Shown here piece after piece: positions 1 to 14,200 of a DNA stretch of 64,000 nt. Both the position numbers and the translations under genes were made by a program. This DNA is from Eopsaltria australis (lineage: Eukaryota > Chordata > Aves > Passeriformes > Petroicidae). The stretch's first letter is position 1. Every line of letters begins with the position of its first letter. The stretch spans positions 2,418,001 through 2,482,000 of the forward strand of contig JAVTVJ010000072.1 in assembly GCA_034509425.1 (NCBI GenBank), in the 5' to 3' direction. The notes under the pieces are model-generated. The model was not told where the DNA came from. It made no database searches and saw only the letters and a list, made by a program, of their open reading frames with translations.

Positions 1-2929
1 AGCATCTTGCACGGTAACCAAGAGCCTTAATTACCACACCAAGAAGGAGCCTGTTGTTTAATTTCTGATTTTCTTTTTACATAATTCACAAGTTCATTGA
101 GGAGTGTGTAGTTTTATTGCTGTTCTTCTGAGTCAGGCCATGCTTACTGTTTGCTCTCAATTCATATATGTAATTGTCCTTGGAAATTCATTTAGCTCTC
201 AGAGGTTTAAGTTTGAAAATATTGGCATTTATGTCTTTTCTCACAGGAAAGAACTTATCACAATTGTTGAATAACTTACAGCAATGGTTGTGCTCTGCTA
301 AATCATGGGGTTTAACTCTTGAGGAATTGAAATTACCTAGATGTGATTATTTTAGGATAAATACATATCATCAGAAAAATCCACATGATCAAAATTCAGT
401 TTTGGTGACACTTTTGAAGAAATTTCTGGGGAAGAGATCTGCAGCAGGCAGCAAATTCTGCTTAAAACCAGAGAGGCAGTGTTGGAATAGTTAATAGTAC
501 ACTGGTATCTGACTGGAACGAGAGGAATCAGGTTTCTGGCTCTGGCTCACATAAAACCAGAAGTGGCTGTACCAAGGCAGAGTCTTCCAGAGCAGACAGC
601 AGTGAAGAAGTAGCCATGTGGGTATGGTGGTTTCTGCACAAATGAACTTGGTGGAGCAGTGGCTTGAGCACGGATCTCTGACCCAGCATATTTATGTTAA
701 ATCTTCAGGTCTACACTGAGGGCATATGTCTTAGGTAGAAAGTCCTGGGACCTTCTTTCAAAGCCAGCCTGTCCAAGACTTCCTCCCACAACATTACTCC
801 TGCCTGCTTTATATCTGAGTTTTACCTTTTATATAGACATTCAGACAAATGCTTCCCATTAGTGTCTGTCTATCACTCATGAGAAAGAATACATGATGAT
901 AGAGACACACTATGAATTCCTTCTGCAGAGAAGATGGCTAATTTCCCTTTTTTCCTTCCCTCTATATCCAGCTAACAAGCCAGAAACTGATCCACACCCT
1001 GGAGAACTTGTTCATTGTTTGCATCTGGACTTATGAAAAGGTTTGCATACAAAGAAAAGAAACTCACTGGGGTCTGGCTTGGTAGAAACAAGTGGTGATT
1101 TCACTCAAAAAAATGGATCTCAGCTCCCCAGGCAAACCTACAAACAAGCCAGGAGTTCTGGGAAGTTAGTAAGTTGTACGCAGCCTGTCATTCTCTTTGA
1201 AGAGGCAGGTGACTGGGGATTTGATTTCAGCTTGAGGCTTCAGGTTTGGATTGGTTTTTCCCCCTGAACCAGGAGAACAGGCTGTAATGAACACCTGAGC
1301 TTGTCCTGAGGTCTAAGCTGCAGCTCAAGACAGGCCTCTGGAAGGGATCTGCCTCATGGCACCTGCTGTGTCAAGTAAAGACAGGCTATCATCTCTGCAG
1401 CTTCCAGGCAACAAAGGGAAAATCAAAGCAGCTTAAAGATGAACCTTGTAAAGGATTGAATAAGGTGGGCCTAAACTTTTTGGTTTATGGCCTATAACAT
1501 CTCAAGTCTCTGAGATCTCATTGTGAGTCTATCAGGAAACTGAGACCCATTTCAGACCGAAAGGAAGCAGCATGCTGGAAATTGTGAAGTCTGGAAGTGC
1601 TAATGTTAGCCCTTTAGAGCAAATCTGATCAGGCCTTGAAGTTTCTTGCTTAAGCTCATGCTTTCTACTTGCTGCAGTATCCAGTGTGAAACTGGCTAGT
1701 TCACAGCCAAACTGTGGAAGAGCAAGCCTGGGAGTTCACTCTTGGCACACTTGCTTTGGCACACACAGGGCTAGCAAAGGCTTGAACTGTCTGGGTGGGC
1801 AGGGGAAGGGAACCTCTTCCACACCGTGATGTTTGATGCCACATGCACCTGAAGCAGGTGGGGTGGGCAGTGACTGCAGTCTGGTTGGCCTACCTGGCCC
1901 AAGTGCTCCCTTCCACATGGGATGCACATTGTCTGCGTGCCTTCCTGTGCCTGCACTGGGCAGTGCAGGGCAGGATTCACACAGGGCACTGGCCCCTTCC
2001 TGCCTGGACCCCTTTTATCTTCTGTGATGCTCCATTAGGTGTTTACACCAACTCAGGGACTGTTAGAAACTCATTTTCTTCAACTGGCACAGACTTAGAA
2101 TAGTTCCAGCACAGTCTCAACAATTTGCAGGATTACAACAAAATGTAATTTTTTTTCTGCTAGGGCAAAGTTCATTATCTCATTTTTAAAAAAGGGTGAG
2201 ACAGATGCTCTCTGCAAACATATTTAATAAAGCCCCTTGATTACTCTGAATTATGTCTGGTAATTATCTTGTTATATAATTAGAAGCTCTTATATATACT
2301 TTCCTTAAACTTGTTGCTTTGATGTTGCACTTGGGCGTCTGTATTACTTTGTGGGATACAGTCCAAAAGTGTCTGGATACATTCCAAGATTACTAATGCA
2401 CAGACATATTTGCAAAACAGGGCTTTTAAAGTTGAGCAAACATGGGTAAAAGTTTTTTTCCTGCACTTTGTTTAAAGTTTTGGATTTTAAAACACTAATT
2501 AGTATGGTAATTTTTGCCAGATTTATTCAATAATTAGTGATAGTACCAAACAGTTTCCCTTTCTCCACTCAGGAAGGAAAACTCTAAAGGTTGATTTGAA
2601 AGATGTATAATCTGTGGGGGATCATATGCAGGTGGAAATTTTGGGGTCCTCTTGGCTTTAAAAAGGATGTCTTGGAAAATCTCAGCCAAATGAAATTGTT
2701 CAGGTGCATGCTGGGAGTTTACAGAGGAGAAGCCAGGTTTCTACACATTTAAGTTACCTGTTCTGAAAAGTAAGATAAATTCTGTGGGCACAAGGTGCAG
2801 CTTTTTTTTAGGACAGCTTATTTGTATTGAAGACTGAAAAAGTATTTAAATCTTAGTGCATATTTGGCCTCAGTTACAAGGAAACAAAATCACTCTCTTC
2901 CACCTGATTAATCCCGGTATATTAATTCT

Positions 2930-2953
2930 GGGATTATAATTATAATTAATCCC
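2930..2953. repeat. Short AT-rich inverted repeat
   Basis: Arms GGGATTA (2930-2936) and TAATCCC (2947-2953) are perfect inverted repeats around a 10-base AT-only loop. A further ATTAATCCC occurs just upstream, near 2908. It is probably a chance AT-rich hairpin; no function is implied. Confidence 0.3.
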
Positions 2954-5900
2954 TGAAATATAAAGTGAGCATTAGATGAGTTTTGTATGAGACAACACAT
3001 ACCAAATAAAGGAACAGAAGATAAAAAGGTAAATGGACCTATGCCCTGGAATAAAACAGACCAAATATGTGTCTTTTAAAATCAACATTTTATGGAAAAA
3101 GTTCTGCATACAAAAATCAGTTTCAGTGACTAAACACATGGAATGAATTAATTGGAAGTAATACTCTGAGTGGTGAATAATTGAAAAAAAAAAAAGTGTT
3201 TTTTAATAATTACTAGATTTCAGATTTTGGTCATTTTAAAGGAGAAGACAAAATTTTTGGTAAGAAAAACACAATAGACATATTCTTAAATCGTGCACCA
3301 AATAGATGTTTAGTTTTTCTGAGAAGGAAATCAGCCCTTAGTCCATGCAATTATCTATGTACTCTTAATTCTATTGTCTTGCTTATGTCTGCATTTATAA
3401 TGTTCAGTGAAAAACAGACGCCACCTTTGATCTGGGTACCTGTTTTTAAACCATTATTCCAGAATGTAGTACTTTGTCTATATGCTATTATTAATATTAA
3501 TTAATATTTGGAATAATTTGCCTTCTACTGAAATTCCATTGAAAGTGTTTCTTAATAAAGTGAAGAGCTACTGAATAACCTAGAAACACCTAGACAGAGG
3601 TAAATAATTTTAATACCCCTCTTTGCATGTCACCCACAACATTAGAATGGATTTCCTGTTATTGCTTGGCATAATTAAAGTACTCCACCCTTTTTCTATA
3701 AAGTTGACTAAACACACCCTCTGAAATCCTACAAACTCTTTCAGGAAAAATAGAAAATTTGAGAATAAACATTCACAATTTATTTTTAAGTAAAAATTAA
3801 TCCAAGACAGGCATAAGAAACCCAGAAGCTGTTGGGTCAACCAGTTCTACATTGCCAACAAGCAAACTAGCAACATACCTATGGAAAACTATAATTTACA
3901 GGTCATCCTCCTGCCTGTGTGGTCAAAGTCATAATATTGATTTTAGGTAGATAAGTACTCCAAGAGCTGACCCTAGCCCACCTCAGAGAAACCTCAGGAC
4001 ATTAAAAGGGATAACCAGGAACCAATTGAAACCAGTGGCTTCAAATAACTTACATATATGGAACAGAGTGGAACAGGAGGAAGAGGGGGTGGATGCAATG
4101 GGGAGATGGCTGAAGGAAGACATGATGACAGATCGAGCCTATTATTTTTTAAGGGCAAATAAAATCACAAGGGAGTGGAAGCCTGGTGAGAGATGCGAAG
4201 ATTTATAGCGAAGAAGCAGCAATCACCCTAGTCCTGGTGCCCTGTGAGGAGCAGCGGGAGCTCTGATCAGTGCAGGGAACATGGTCATGCCTGCCAATGA
4301 TGCTCCAGATAAAGCAGATAAGGTCACTCACTCCCACAGAGGACAGGCTTCGGAGCCTTTCTTCTTAGACACAGGGGAAGGCATGGGAAAGAGTGGGGAT
4401 ATGGCTCACTACTAACCAAATCAGGGGGTTACTTGGAGAATTTTGGTAATGCTCCAGGGAAACACAGCCGCCAACTCCAGAGTAGCATGCTAGGTAAATG
4501 GTAAAGAACAAGACTGTAAGTGTAAGACTAGTTGCTGCAGATGTCAAAGAAAGTATCTGTACATGTAAACCTCCTGCCAAGCCTCAATTCGCAGTAAGAA
4601 GAGCTGGCCTGATTTCCAAGAGTCTTTATTCAAACACTGACTGGACACCCAAGCCAGAATCCTGTAGTATTAAATCAAATTTGATAAAATATATTTCTTT
4701 CCTCTCAAGTGATGATTCAGTAGATAACTTTAGGTATGAAGCATTTCACTGGATGGAGGGAAAGGAATCAGGTTAACATACGGAGGAAAAAAAACAAGGC
4801 ACGAAACCAAGCTCCAAATTACAAGCTCACTAGTAAGGCTGTCTTTTCAGTGAAGCTCTATGAGAGGGAATAGCTATGCTCCCCTCTTGAAGAGACCCAA
4901 ATCCCAAAGAATTCTCTTGCTCTGAAGGCTGATGTTGGGTACAGAGTCCCCAGTGACATTACAGCTGGCTCTGCAGAACTGCATTTTGACCCCATCCCAC
5001 TGTGTCTTTGCTGTGGTCCTTCCCAGGAGCCTCCCTACCAGTTCCTCATGAGGTGCCTCAGCAGTGATAACCCCAAACAAGGCTGCTGTTGCTGCCTGGC
5101 ACTGTGTAAGAGGAGAGGGGAGTCCTGCTGTCCCTCTTGACTCGTCTGCAGCTCCTATCATTCAACGGAGATGCTTTGAACAGGTTTTTCGCAACATAAA
5201 TAGAAAATTTGTAATTATTTCAGCTCTCTGATGAGTCTGTTGTTACCAACACACTCCAAATACTGTATGAGGTGACTGTAGATAGGGCATGTTTAAGCCT
5301 GCTCATTGGTTTCTCCATCTGAGTGTTTCACTTCTGCACTAGGTGCCACCAGAGTGCCTGCCTTTCTGGGTTGTTAGCCATCTGCAGTCATCTGGAAGAG
5401 AATACCTTTCTATTTTGCCTCAGGGCAGCAGGCTTGCATGTCCTAGGATCTTGTTTCTTCTATTGACATACAACTAAAATTGCAGCCAATAGCTGTGATG
5501 ATTAACTTTTGGGCTTTATTCTATGCCCATTTCTATAAAACCAGGAGGAGCAGCTGGAGAAGTATTGGTGCAAGCCCTAAGGAGCAAAAGAAAACAAACC
5601 AGCCAAAACCCAGATGTGTGTCTCAGGTGAATGAGAAATTCCACCACTGTGTGTTTGAACAAGTAAATCTGTTGTGCTTGTTCCAACTCTTATCTGTCTT
5701 CTTCCTTTTTTTTTTTTTTTAACCGTAAAAATAGAGATGTTCACAGCAGGCATAAAAAATTAAATGTAGAACTTCCTTGAGACTGCAGGAAGTTCATGGG
5801 TGCAATGATCTCCATAATCCTGAGTCCATTACAGAGGTGATGGTATCTTACAGGGAAAAAGACAGTCTCGTCAAGTATGGGAGATCTGCATGATAGAGGG

Positions 5901-7330
5901 TTTGCAGGTCAAACATAAACACCGTGTGCAGGCAAAGGCTTGCATTAGAGCAGAGTGAGGCCTTTGCTCTCCTTTCACCCTGACCACCCCTAAGGCTGGG
6001 CACCAGGACAGGGTTTACAGTCATGAGTTGCATGTGGGATCAAATATGCACTTCTGCTGGCCCAATCTGTCCCAGGGAACTGCAGTTCAGATGAATCCAG
6101 GTTCGATGGGGGCAAGGCAGGAAGACAATTCTTCAGTCCTGTGGATCTGAGTACAAGATACCCACCTGGGTGGGGTTACACAAGGTTTATCCAGCAAGAT
6201 GCCATTAATATCAAAGCACAAACCGGATCTTTTCAGTCAAGTCTCCCCACTCCCTCCCTTGCAACACAAGCAATCTTTTTAATGGTTTCTTGTACAATCA
6301 GGATGTGCAAATCTACTGACAGGTATGACAGGAAAAACACTCTCTTTCCGGTCATGACAAACCTTAATTTTGAGTTGTGTGCAGCTCCCACAGCACAGAG
6401 AGGTAGAACTCATGCCTGGGTTATTATGCACTCAGCACAGAAATCTTACTGCACTAGTTGGGTCATCTAGGGGACTACCTATTTTCATTCAAAAAAAGGC
6501 ACCCATGGAGTGTGAATCATACTCTAAATATTGATGACAGTGTAGAAGTGTAGACACCTTGCTGACATGTAGACATCATCACTGTAAATGTCTGAAGTTT
6601 GGTGAACTGAATCCATCCATCACCAGTTTAACATAGTCCTCAGATTGTGGTCTCTACCTCACAGAGTACTCCTGAGAATCTACGGGGTGGCTGGGAAACT
6701 TGTTTGTCATATACACCAAGAATAAAAATTTATTTACTGATCTTTGTCTTGAAATTGCATTATAATTTTCTTTGAGCTCTTTTGTCTCTCTTGTTTGATA
6801 CCCCCCCCACCTTCCAACGTGCACACACACCCTATGTGTACACACAGAGAAAACGAGTGTATGTCAGACCAAGGGCTAGGTTAATATTCCTTGCATGCAG
6901 TGCCATTGTGGAAATAGGAATGGAAAATTTCAATGAGCCACCACAGACTCAAGTCTTTCTCGCTTGTTGAATGCAAGTCTAATCACAAATAACCTGGAAC
7001 ACTTTTCGACTTGTTGAGAATACTTATGGGTGTGGTTGTACCATGTTTAATGTGTGTGCTAGGGAGACTTAGTATGTTTTTTAAGCTGCTAGCTTGCCAG
7101 GACAGATTAATCTTAATTCGCCTCAAATTTCATTAATGACATTTATTGTAGTCAATAAAGTACATGAATATTCTTCAAGAAAATGCATCAGCAAACACAC
7201 CACTGATGCTAAATGTCTCAGCTATAAATACTGAAATCTAAAGCCTCTGCAGTGTCTTAAATGTCTGCATCACATACATTACAGTGTAGTAGAGTGTTTG
7301 GGTGCATCTTTCTTTCTAAACTCCTTAGGC

Positions 7331-7350
7331 AATAAATAAATAAATAAATG
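7331..7350. repeat. AAAT tetranucleotide microsatellite
   Basis: About five consecutive AAAT-type units in otherwise unique AT-rich sequence. This is an ordinary short simple repeat. Confidence 0.7.
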
Positions 7351-7619
7351 CAAGGTGGAGTAAAGGCAACTGATGTGAAGCCTGCTGCAGACTGCCTCTC
7401 TGCATGATCTTTCCCCACCCCTTCCGTTCGGGATGACTCTTGAACGAAGCCTCTCCTCCTCACTTCCCAATCCCAAAATCTGCAGAAGTGTTGAAGAGCA
7501 CCTCAAAACTGGATGGGCAACACCAGGAGCAAAACTGTCAGCAAGAACTGGTTTTCTTCTTTTTCTGTTTAGAGAAATCTAGCTGGTGTCTCACTGAGCA
7601 GAAGAAGCAAGCTGGGCTG

Positions 7620-7640
7620 AAACAGGATCCTGCACTCCAG
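7620..7640 (+). other. Weak candidate end of a 5' noncoding exon for CMBL copy 1
   Basis: The sequence ends in CTCCAG followed by GTATGT, a usable splice donor. It resembles the CTACAG/GTATGT junction at 31656 upstream of copy 3. It lies 3.4 kb before the first coding exon of copy 1. The upstream boundary is not visible, and the match may be coincidental. Confidence 0.12.
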
Positions 7641-9716
7641 GTATGTGAGGGTAAACTGGTCCATACTGATTGAGCTGACAGCAGAAAAGGATAACTACTT
7701 CTACCTGAGCTGAAAGGGAAAATCTGAAATTGCTAAGCAAGTAGATATAGCTCTTTGAAATGGGATGAACAATCATCAAAGCCTACTCCTTTAAAGAGAG
7801 ACTATTATTTTGGTTTCAGTAGAAAAATTGCACAAAGAAAAGTATCAAGGGGCAGATAAAATGTAGATAAAGGCTGTCAGCTTTGGGAAAGACTGAATTA
7901 ATTTTGAGTCTGCTACAAGCTGTGGCACAGCAATAGTTCTTAAGTCACTGATAATTTATGTTCATCAGGTAGCAAGTTCACATTAAAGGACCATAATAAT
8001 TTGGTTTTTTTGCCCTTATGGTAATGAAATTCCATTCTTTTCCTTGCTTGGTCCATTGAGCACTTAGCATTGAAATGAAATGCTGTTGTAGCTTAAAATG
8101 TTATTGCTCGACCCAGGAAAAGGGCAGAGATGTCACATCTTGGCATCAGTAGTTCAAGGTCCTGCCAAACAGCACAGCACTTTGAGATCACGTGCTCATG
8201 TTCACTTTCTGAGAAGTGGAGATTGTCCTTAGCAGGATCTTTGCCTCTGTTTAACCTGATTGTTTTTAAAATTATTTTTAACTTCACTTTCCAAGTGGAG
8301 ATTTGTTTTTTTCCTGATGAAAACTAAGACTCAGCAGAATGTAACTGTGATTTGTTGTTCCTAGAAATGCAGTAGTTCTGGTCTGTCCTACCGCCTTTGG
8401 TGGAGCCCACCTTTGTGTTGTGTAAATAACTCCCCTCAGTTTTTATGCTATTTGCATGAAAGCTGAATGACACCCAAGGAAGTGAAAAGGAGAAGCTCTA
8501 AGAAGGCTTTCTCTTAAGGAGCAGTAGGATGACACAAGATTCATCAATATCTGTGGTTTTCCCCATTTGCAGCAGCCATTTTCCCCCCCTGTTCCCAGCA
8601 GGCCCTGCATCTCCTCTGTGCTGCAGCTCAGGATGAAGAGCGGGGCATAAGGGTGAGATGCTGCCTGCTTGGAATGGTGCCATAGGGAAAGCAGGAAAAG
8701 GAAAAGTGTAATGGCTGAAATTAGTGGGAAGAGGGAATGATGTGAGACTGGAAAAGTAGGAAATATCCTGCCGTGTTGCTTTACCACACCACATTGCGTG
8801 GGACAAAGCAGGCAGGAGCAAAGAAAGCTTCTGACTGAACAGGATCCCATCAAACTTCTAAGCAGTTCAGGTGTGGCTGACTATTTACTAACGTTCTCCA
8901 CTGCCTGGTGCCTGGAAAGGAGCCAGCTGGCCGGGCCTCAGTCAGCACAGGCCAAAGAAATGGTTTCTGGGAAGCTACCAGTGGATAGGGAGTAGGCTGG
9001 TTCACAGCTATTGCATAGCTTAGTGCCTCCTAAACGCCACTTCCTTGAAGGGGACACCCTAGGTTGTGCCCTTCTGAACAAAAGACCACAGTGGAGTAAG
9101 ACTGTGGCTGCCATCTCAGAAGGGAGCAGTGTTAGCTATCTTTGGGAGTCCCTGTGGCTTCTCCAGGCAGCCTCCTGTTCTTCAACAAGCTCATTCACCT
9201 TAGGTTATAAAAAGAGAGGTAGGAAGTACTCTTGTATGAACAGACCTCTCTCAAGCATTTTCAGGCATTTCAAGCATTATGGTGAGCTTAAACTAGGAGA
9301 TAATCTTCCATGTGTGTCACAACTTCCACTTTCATACAATGCCAAAACAATGGAGGTCTTAATCCTGAAGATCAGGCTACTTCATGCTTCCTAGCACCAA
9401 GCCTGACATTCAGATATTGAGAAAGATGGAGTAAAAATTAACACATGTAATCAATTCCCAGTTATCAGCTCAGGGGATTACTGATGATGAGAAATCATCC
9501 ATCTCATGGTGTTATCTGAATGAGCTCGATTAGAGCAGTAAAGTCATGTCTGCCCAGTTCCTGTATGTCTACACCACTATAAGCCAGGGCTATGGTTGTA
9601 ATTAAGTGTATTTGCTCAAACTCATTGCTGGCCCTGACAGATCTGGTGACAGCAGCCCCAGATTTGGTGGAGGATGGGGAAGAACAGTGTGTCTGCACTA
9701 TGCATTGAGGAGGTCA

Positions 9717-9802
9717 ATTATCTTGGGTATAAAGCAGTCTAAATGTATATAAAATTTGGATTATCTTGGGCGTAAAGCGGTCTAAGTGCATATAAAATAT
9801 GG
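9717..9802. repeat. 43-bp tandem duplication
   Basis: Two adjacent 43-base units (9717-9759 and 9760-9802), each beginning ATTATCTTGGG and ending TATGG or TTTGG. They differ at about six positions. This is a local tandem duplication with no visible coding role. Confidence 0.85.
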
Positions 9803-11084
9803 ATTCTTTTATTGAGCCAGAGTGAATCATGCAAACTGGGAAGTGTTGTGTAGGGCATAAGCAAGTGATGAGTCTCTGTGGCATCAACTCTCTGTTCTTC
9901 AGTGTGTCCATGGTTCCAAATGTGTTCATATTGCCTAGGCAAAATTTCCCATTACTCTGTGAAACATAGCCCTCTGGTGCTCTAGTTAATGGAGAGCTGA
10001 GGAAGGTATGTGTTTTCATGGGAATTTGCTGCGCTTCCATGAAGATGAGATAGTTCTATAAAATACATGCTACAACGCAAACTAAAATAATAGGTTGATG
10101 TAGAAATGATGGAGACAGTCATAGTGTACCTGCCTGTGTACTGCATCCCCCAAGGACAGTTTCAAAGTCAGTACATGACTAGGAAATACTATTGTCACTG
10201 CCCCTGCAGACTTAATTGGATTCCTTGTACAGATGCATTGTAACACCGCTTTTAATTACAGGATCACAATCTGCTTTTTGCACAGAGTCCATTCCAAGCT
10301 CCTGACACAGAGAGTCAGAGCAAGTTTTGACTTCAATCTGTCTAGCACATCTACTGGCTCATTGTCTCTAATTGCTACTTTTGGAGAAGGGCAAAGCCAT
10401 ATACTCTCACATATTCTGAATGAGACTTGTACATACACTTGTTTTCTTGCAATCTCTTTCAAGGGCAAAGGGGCACATGGCATTGGAATCTAGTTTACAA
10501 ATCCATACTGCTGTTCTTCACTAACTGTGCCCAGTACTTCTGCTCCCAGAAGAGCTGTGATGCTGCTACAGAAAGCACAGATCAGCTACCAGGCACCAGC
10601 ACCAAGAGAAGCACTGAACACAACACTTTAATGCAGCAGTTGAGTGCTGTGGGCCTGGCAAATAATTCAGAGAAACCAGCACAGGATTCCCCATGAAGAC
10701 ACACATGATGGCCCCATGCCTCAGGAGACAGAGACATTGGAAGCCATAGTGCTTCACACCAGTGCTGACAGAACCACATGGTAGCAAAAAAAATGTGACA
10801 TGAGTGTGAAGATCTACATGTGCAGGTGGTTTGTAAGTCTGATTTTCGTATTTCTCTTTGTTCTCAGCTTGACAGTAGAATAGATGAAGATGAGGTATTC
10901 TGTGCCAGAACATTACTTTTGCTTTTCTCTAGTTTCTCCTTTCATACAAGTATGTCAATGTTATTTACAGATGTTATTGAGCTACTTTCGGAAGACCTTA
11001 TTTGCCTTTTTGCCCTAAATAATTTTTGTTAAAAATTATTTTTACATTCTTGCTGTCTTTTTATTTTTTCTTTTGTTTTTTTAG

Positions 11085-11298
11085 GTTTTCAGATGGCTGA
11101 TCCTTTTTTATATAATACTGGAGAAAGGTCAAACTATAGGTGCCGTGGACATGAAGTACAAATTGAATACCTTAAGGCATATGTTTGTAGACCATCTTTT
11201 CTCACAGACAAAGCTGTGATTGTGGTTCATGATGTATTTGGATGGCGATTCCCAGATATGAGATACATAGTGGATTTGATAGCCAGTCATGGATATAT
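11085..11298 (+). CDS. CMBL copy 1, first coding exon
   Basis: The exon follows the acceptor TTTTTTAG; the ATG is at 11093 and the donor GTAAGC at 11299. It encodes residues 1-68 plus two bases, including the [13 protein letters not shown] strand and turn typical of CMBL. An alternative acceptor directly before the ATG (11092) is possible. Confidence 0.85.
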
Positions 11299-14200
11299 GT
11301 AAGCAACTTTCTTTTCTATCTTCCCCTTCAATGCACTGATAGATCACCAGGCCCAAAGCTAGGCATGGCATATAATGATTCCAACACACATAAGGCAACC
11401 ATGACATTTCAGTCTGAGCAAATAAAAAAGAAAATGGACAAAACATTTCCACAGAGCCACCAAAGCTACTAAAACTAACCCAGGAAAAATGGCTACCTGG
11501 GCAGAAAGGCACAAGGAGTCTTGAAGTGCCAGTGTTTGTGCTTATGAAGCAGCCTGGGTGATCCGAAGAGAAACAGTGGTATTTATTTTAAATTGCATAA
11601 AATTTCAGAACCCAACCTTTGAGCATTTGCTTTAGCTTGTAATAGCAATGAGGTATATATGTGCTTATATAGAATCAGGAGGTTTATTTAATCCCTTTAC
11701 TTTTGTATTAAGTGTATCTAAGGAAACAATGAGAGTTTGTGTCCTTTTTTAAAATTTTTCCCCCATACAATGATATATACTTTTAGCTTGCTGATTACCA
11801 GATTAGGATGAGTAAAACATGATTCAGACAGTGATGATGCAGCTGTGTACTGTGGACTAGAAGATATTAGGAGACATCCACAGATTCAATGAAAATTGAC
11901 TGAATTCCATATCTCACACAGAACCATCTGCCCAGACTTTTTCAAGGGGACAGAACCCTGGACATCTACTGATCACTGGGCTGACTTTCGTGACTGGATG
12001 AAAGCTCATGATCCTATGAAAGTAGACAAGTAAGATACATATTTGTACTTGAACTTTAAAAAGCATCCAGCAAATAAGGGGAATTTATATGAAATGTTAG
12101 AAGTGGCACCTCACAGCGGGGCAAGCTGGCTGCACAACCACAGTTTCTTATTCTGGGTGGTTCTTCTGTGGTTTTGGGCACTGTCTTGGCTGGGATTTGA
12201 AAAGGATAATCTGCTCTGCCCATCACTGTGCTTATTGTCCCCGTCTTGTTTTCCTGGGCCCTTTTCTGACTATGTCATGCAGGCCATACAGGCTCACAGT
12301 GTTTCACATGCTATGAAATACCCAGCACTCTCACCCACAAGTGCTGATTCTGCCCCCAGTTCCTCAAGATAAAGAGGAAAATTCTACAACTTCAGATGTT
12401 ATCTGCCAGTTGTCACGTGCCCATCTTGCTTTCTGCCTTGCAGATTATGATAGGTACTGATGAGATTCTCCTGAGCAGCACTACATAAAATTTGCTAGAC
12501 TGACCAAAACCTAAGATACATGTGATCAACTGTACTATTTTTTTTAGTGGGAAATAGAGGGATCATTGTCTGTACATCCTAACAATGCCTATAACAAGGC
12601 TTCCCTGAATTATGGGAGGCATTACTTTTTCTTCAACATCTCTCACCACAGCTCAAAACTTCAGAAGATGATAGTGAGGCAATAAAACTGTATTACTCAG
12701 CTGCCATCCTGCCAGCCACAAGTGTTCTCCTGACCCTGCCCAGACATTCAGCAGCCACAGTCTATCTTCGATGTCTCTCAGCAAAGTTTTTGACTATATA
12801 ATTGCAGGATCTATGACCAGATTTTTTGAAAAGACAAATGACTAATAACTATAAAAAAATCCTGCTCCAAAGAGGAGCAGATATGTGGGCTCTCTTAAAA
12901 AATTAAAATCTCAGGACACGCCTTTGCTTTCTTCTGAGGGTTCTCTTGTAGGTGAACATTCCAGTTCAGATCCATTGCTCTTTCAGAGAACATGGAACCC
13001 AGCATACCCATGTCTTTCTTAGTACCTTTTCAAACAAACCAAATCTGAGAGAGCATGGCCACAGGCCTAAGACACAGTGACCTCTTCATGTCACTCTCAT
13101 ACTGGTTTTTTTTTGGTCAGCCTAACCACACCTGAATGACCATAGAACTCTAGCTAATGTTTGAAAATACAGTTAATAGTTTATGAACTCTGCATTTAAA
13201 CTTCATTTAAAACTCTGTAGGTAATGGAGAAAATAAAATTAATGAGACCTAAGAAGTCAGCAATTAAAACAGAAATTCACTTGTTCTCACCATCAATAAA
13301 ATATTTTTCATGTTTTTTTTCATTACACTTCATGCAAAAGTTATTTTTTAAATATTGTAGTTACGGACAATGTAATTTGAGTAATTGCTACTTTAGCATA
13401 ACATTCTTGCATGTGGGTTTGGTAGGATATTTTAGAATTAACTTGTGCAACAGGAATGACATAGGAAAAATCTTTGTCTAAATAGATGAAGTCTGTAGAG
13501 GTAGTACAGTGAAGCTTATCTATTCCTGCAATCCATAATGCAAGATGTTGTTCTACTTGCAGATATGTGTTGTCTTTAGTTGTCCTGTCCTAGACAAAGT
13601 GATTCAAATAAAAATTTACTAATTTTGAAAACAAAGGAGCAGGTGACAATTCAGGTAAGTATTTAAGTGCCTACACCTGTACTTCCCTAAAGTAGGACCA
13701 GAGATGTTAACTCTCATTTAATATTAGAAGTCACTGCTCTAGCCTGAAATGTGCTTTTTAAAGTAATCTCTGTTTTAAATGATTGGAGGTGCAGACATGG
13801 AAAAAATAATGTATATGTCTTGTAATTTACTTCCTATATTGTCAAGTATTGGTTCTGCAATAGATTCTTTAGTTTACTTTTCTTTATATGTCTTAGGGAA
13901 GCTGATGTTGTCTTGAAGTATCTAAAGGAACAATGCGGTGCAAAGAAGATTGGTATCGTTGGGTTTTCCTGGGGTGGAATGGCAGTACATCACTTGATGC
14001 TGAAAAATCCTCAATTAACCGCTGGGGTGTCCCTCTATGGTAGTGTAGAACACATGAAAGCTTACTTGGGTTCACATGGCTGTGTATAGTTTGTAATTCT
14101 ACTTATTGCTTTGTAACAATTTCTGTAAATACTCATCTCAAAGGTGAGTTGCAGATTTTAAATATGGTTATTTCAGCAATAGGCTATATTGGTATAAAAA

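Larger units (their letters stand above)
1..11084. other. Upstream intergenic stretch with no identifiable gene
   Basis: AT-rich, non-coding-looking sequence upstream of the first CMBL copy. Open frames here are short and match no family I recognise. It contains small simple repeats (a T run near 5703, an AAAT-type run near 7331) and a 43-bp tandem duplication at 9717-9802. A noncoding first exon for CMBL copy 1 is expected somewhere here; a weak candidate ends at 7640. Confidence 0.5.

Noticed and set aside
11299..11472. Reading through copy 1 exon 1 into the following sequence as coding
   Set aside because: A TAA follows immediately and a consensus GTAAGC donor is present; exon 2 continues the protein.
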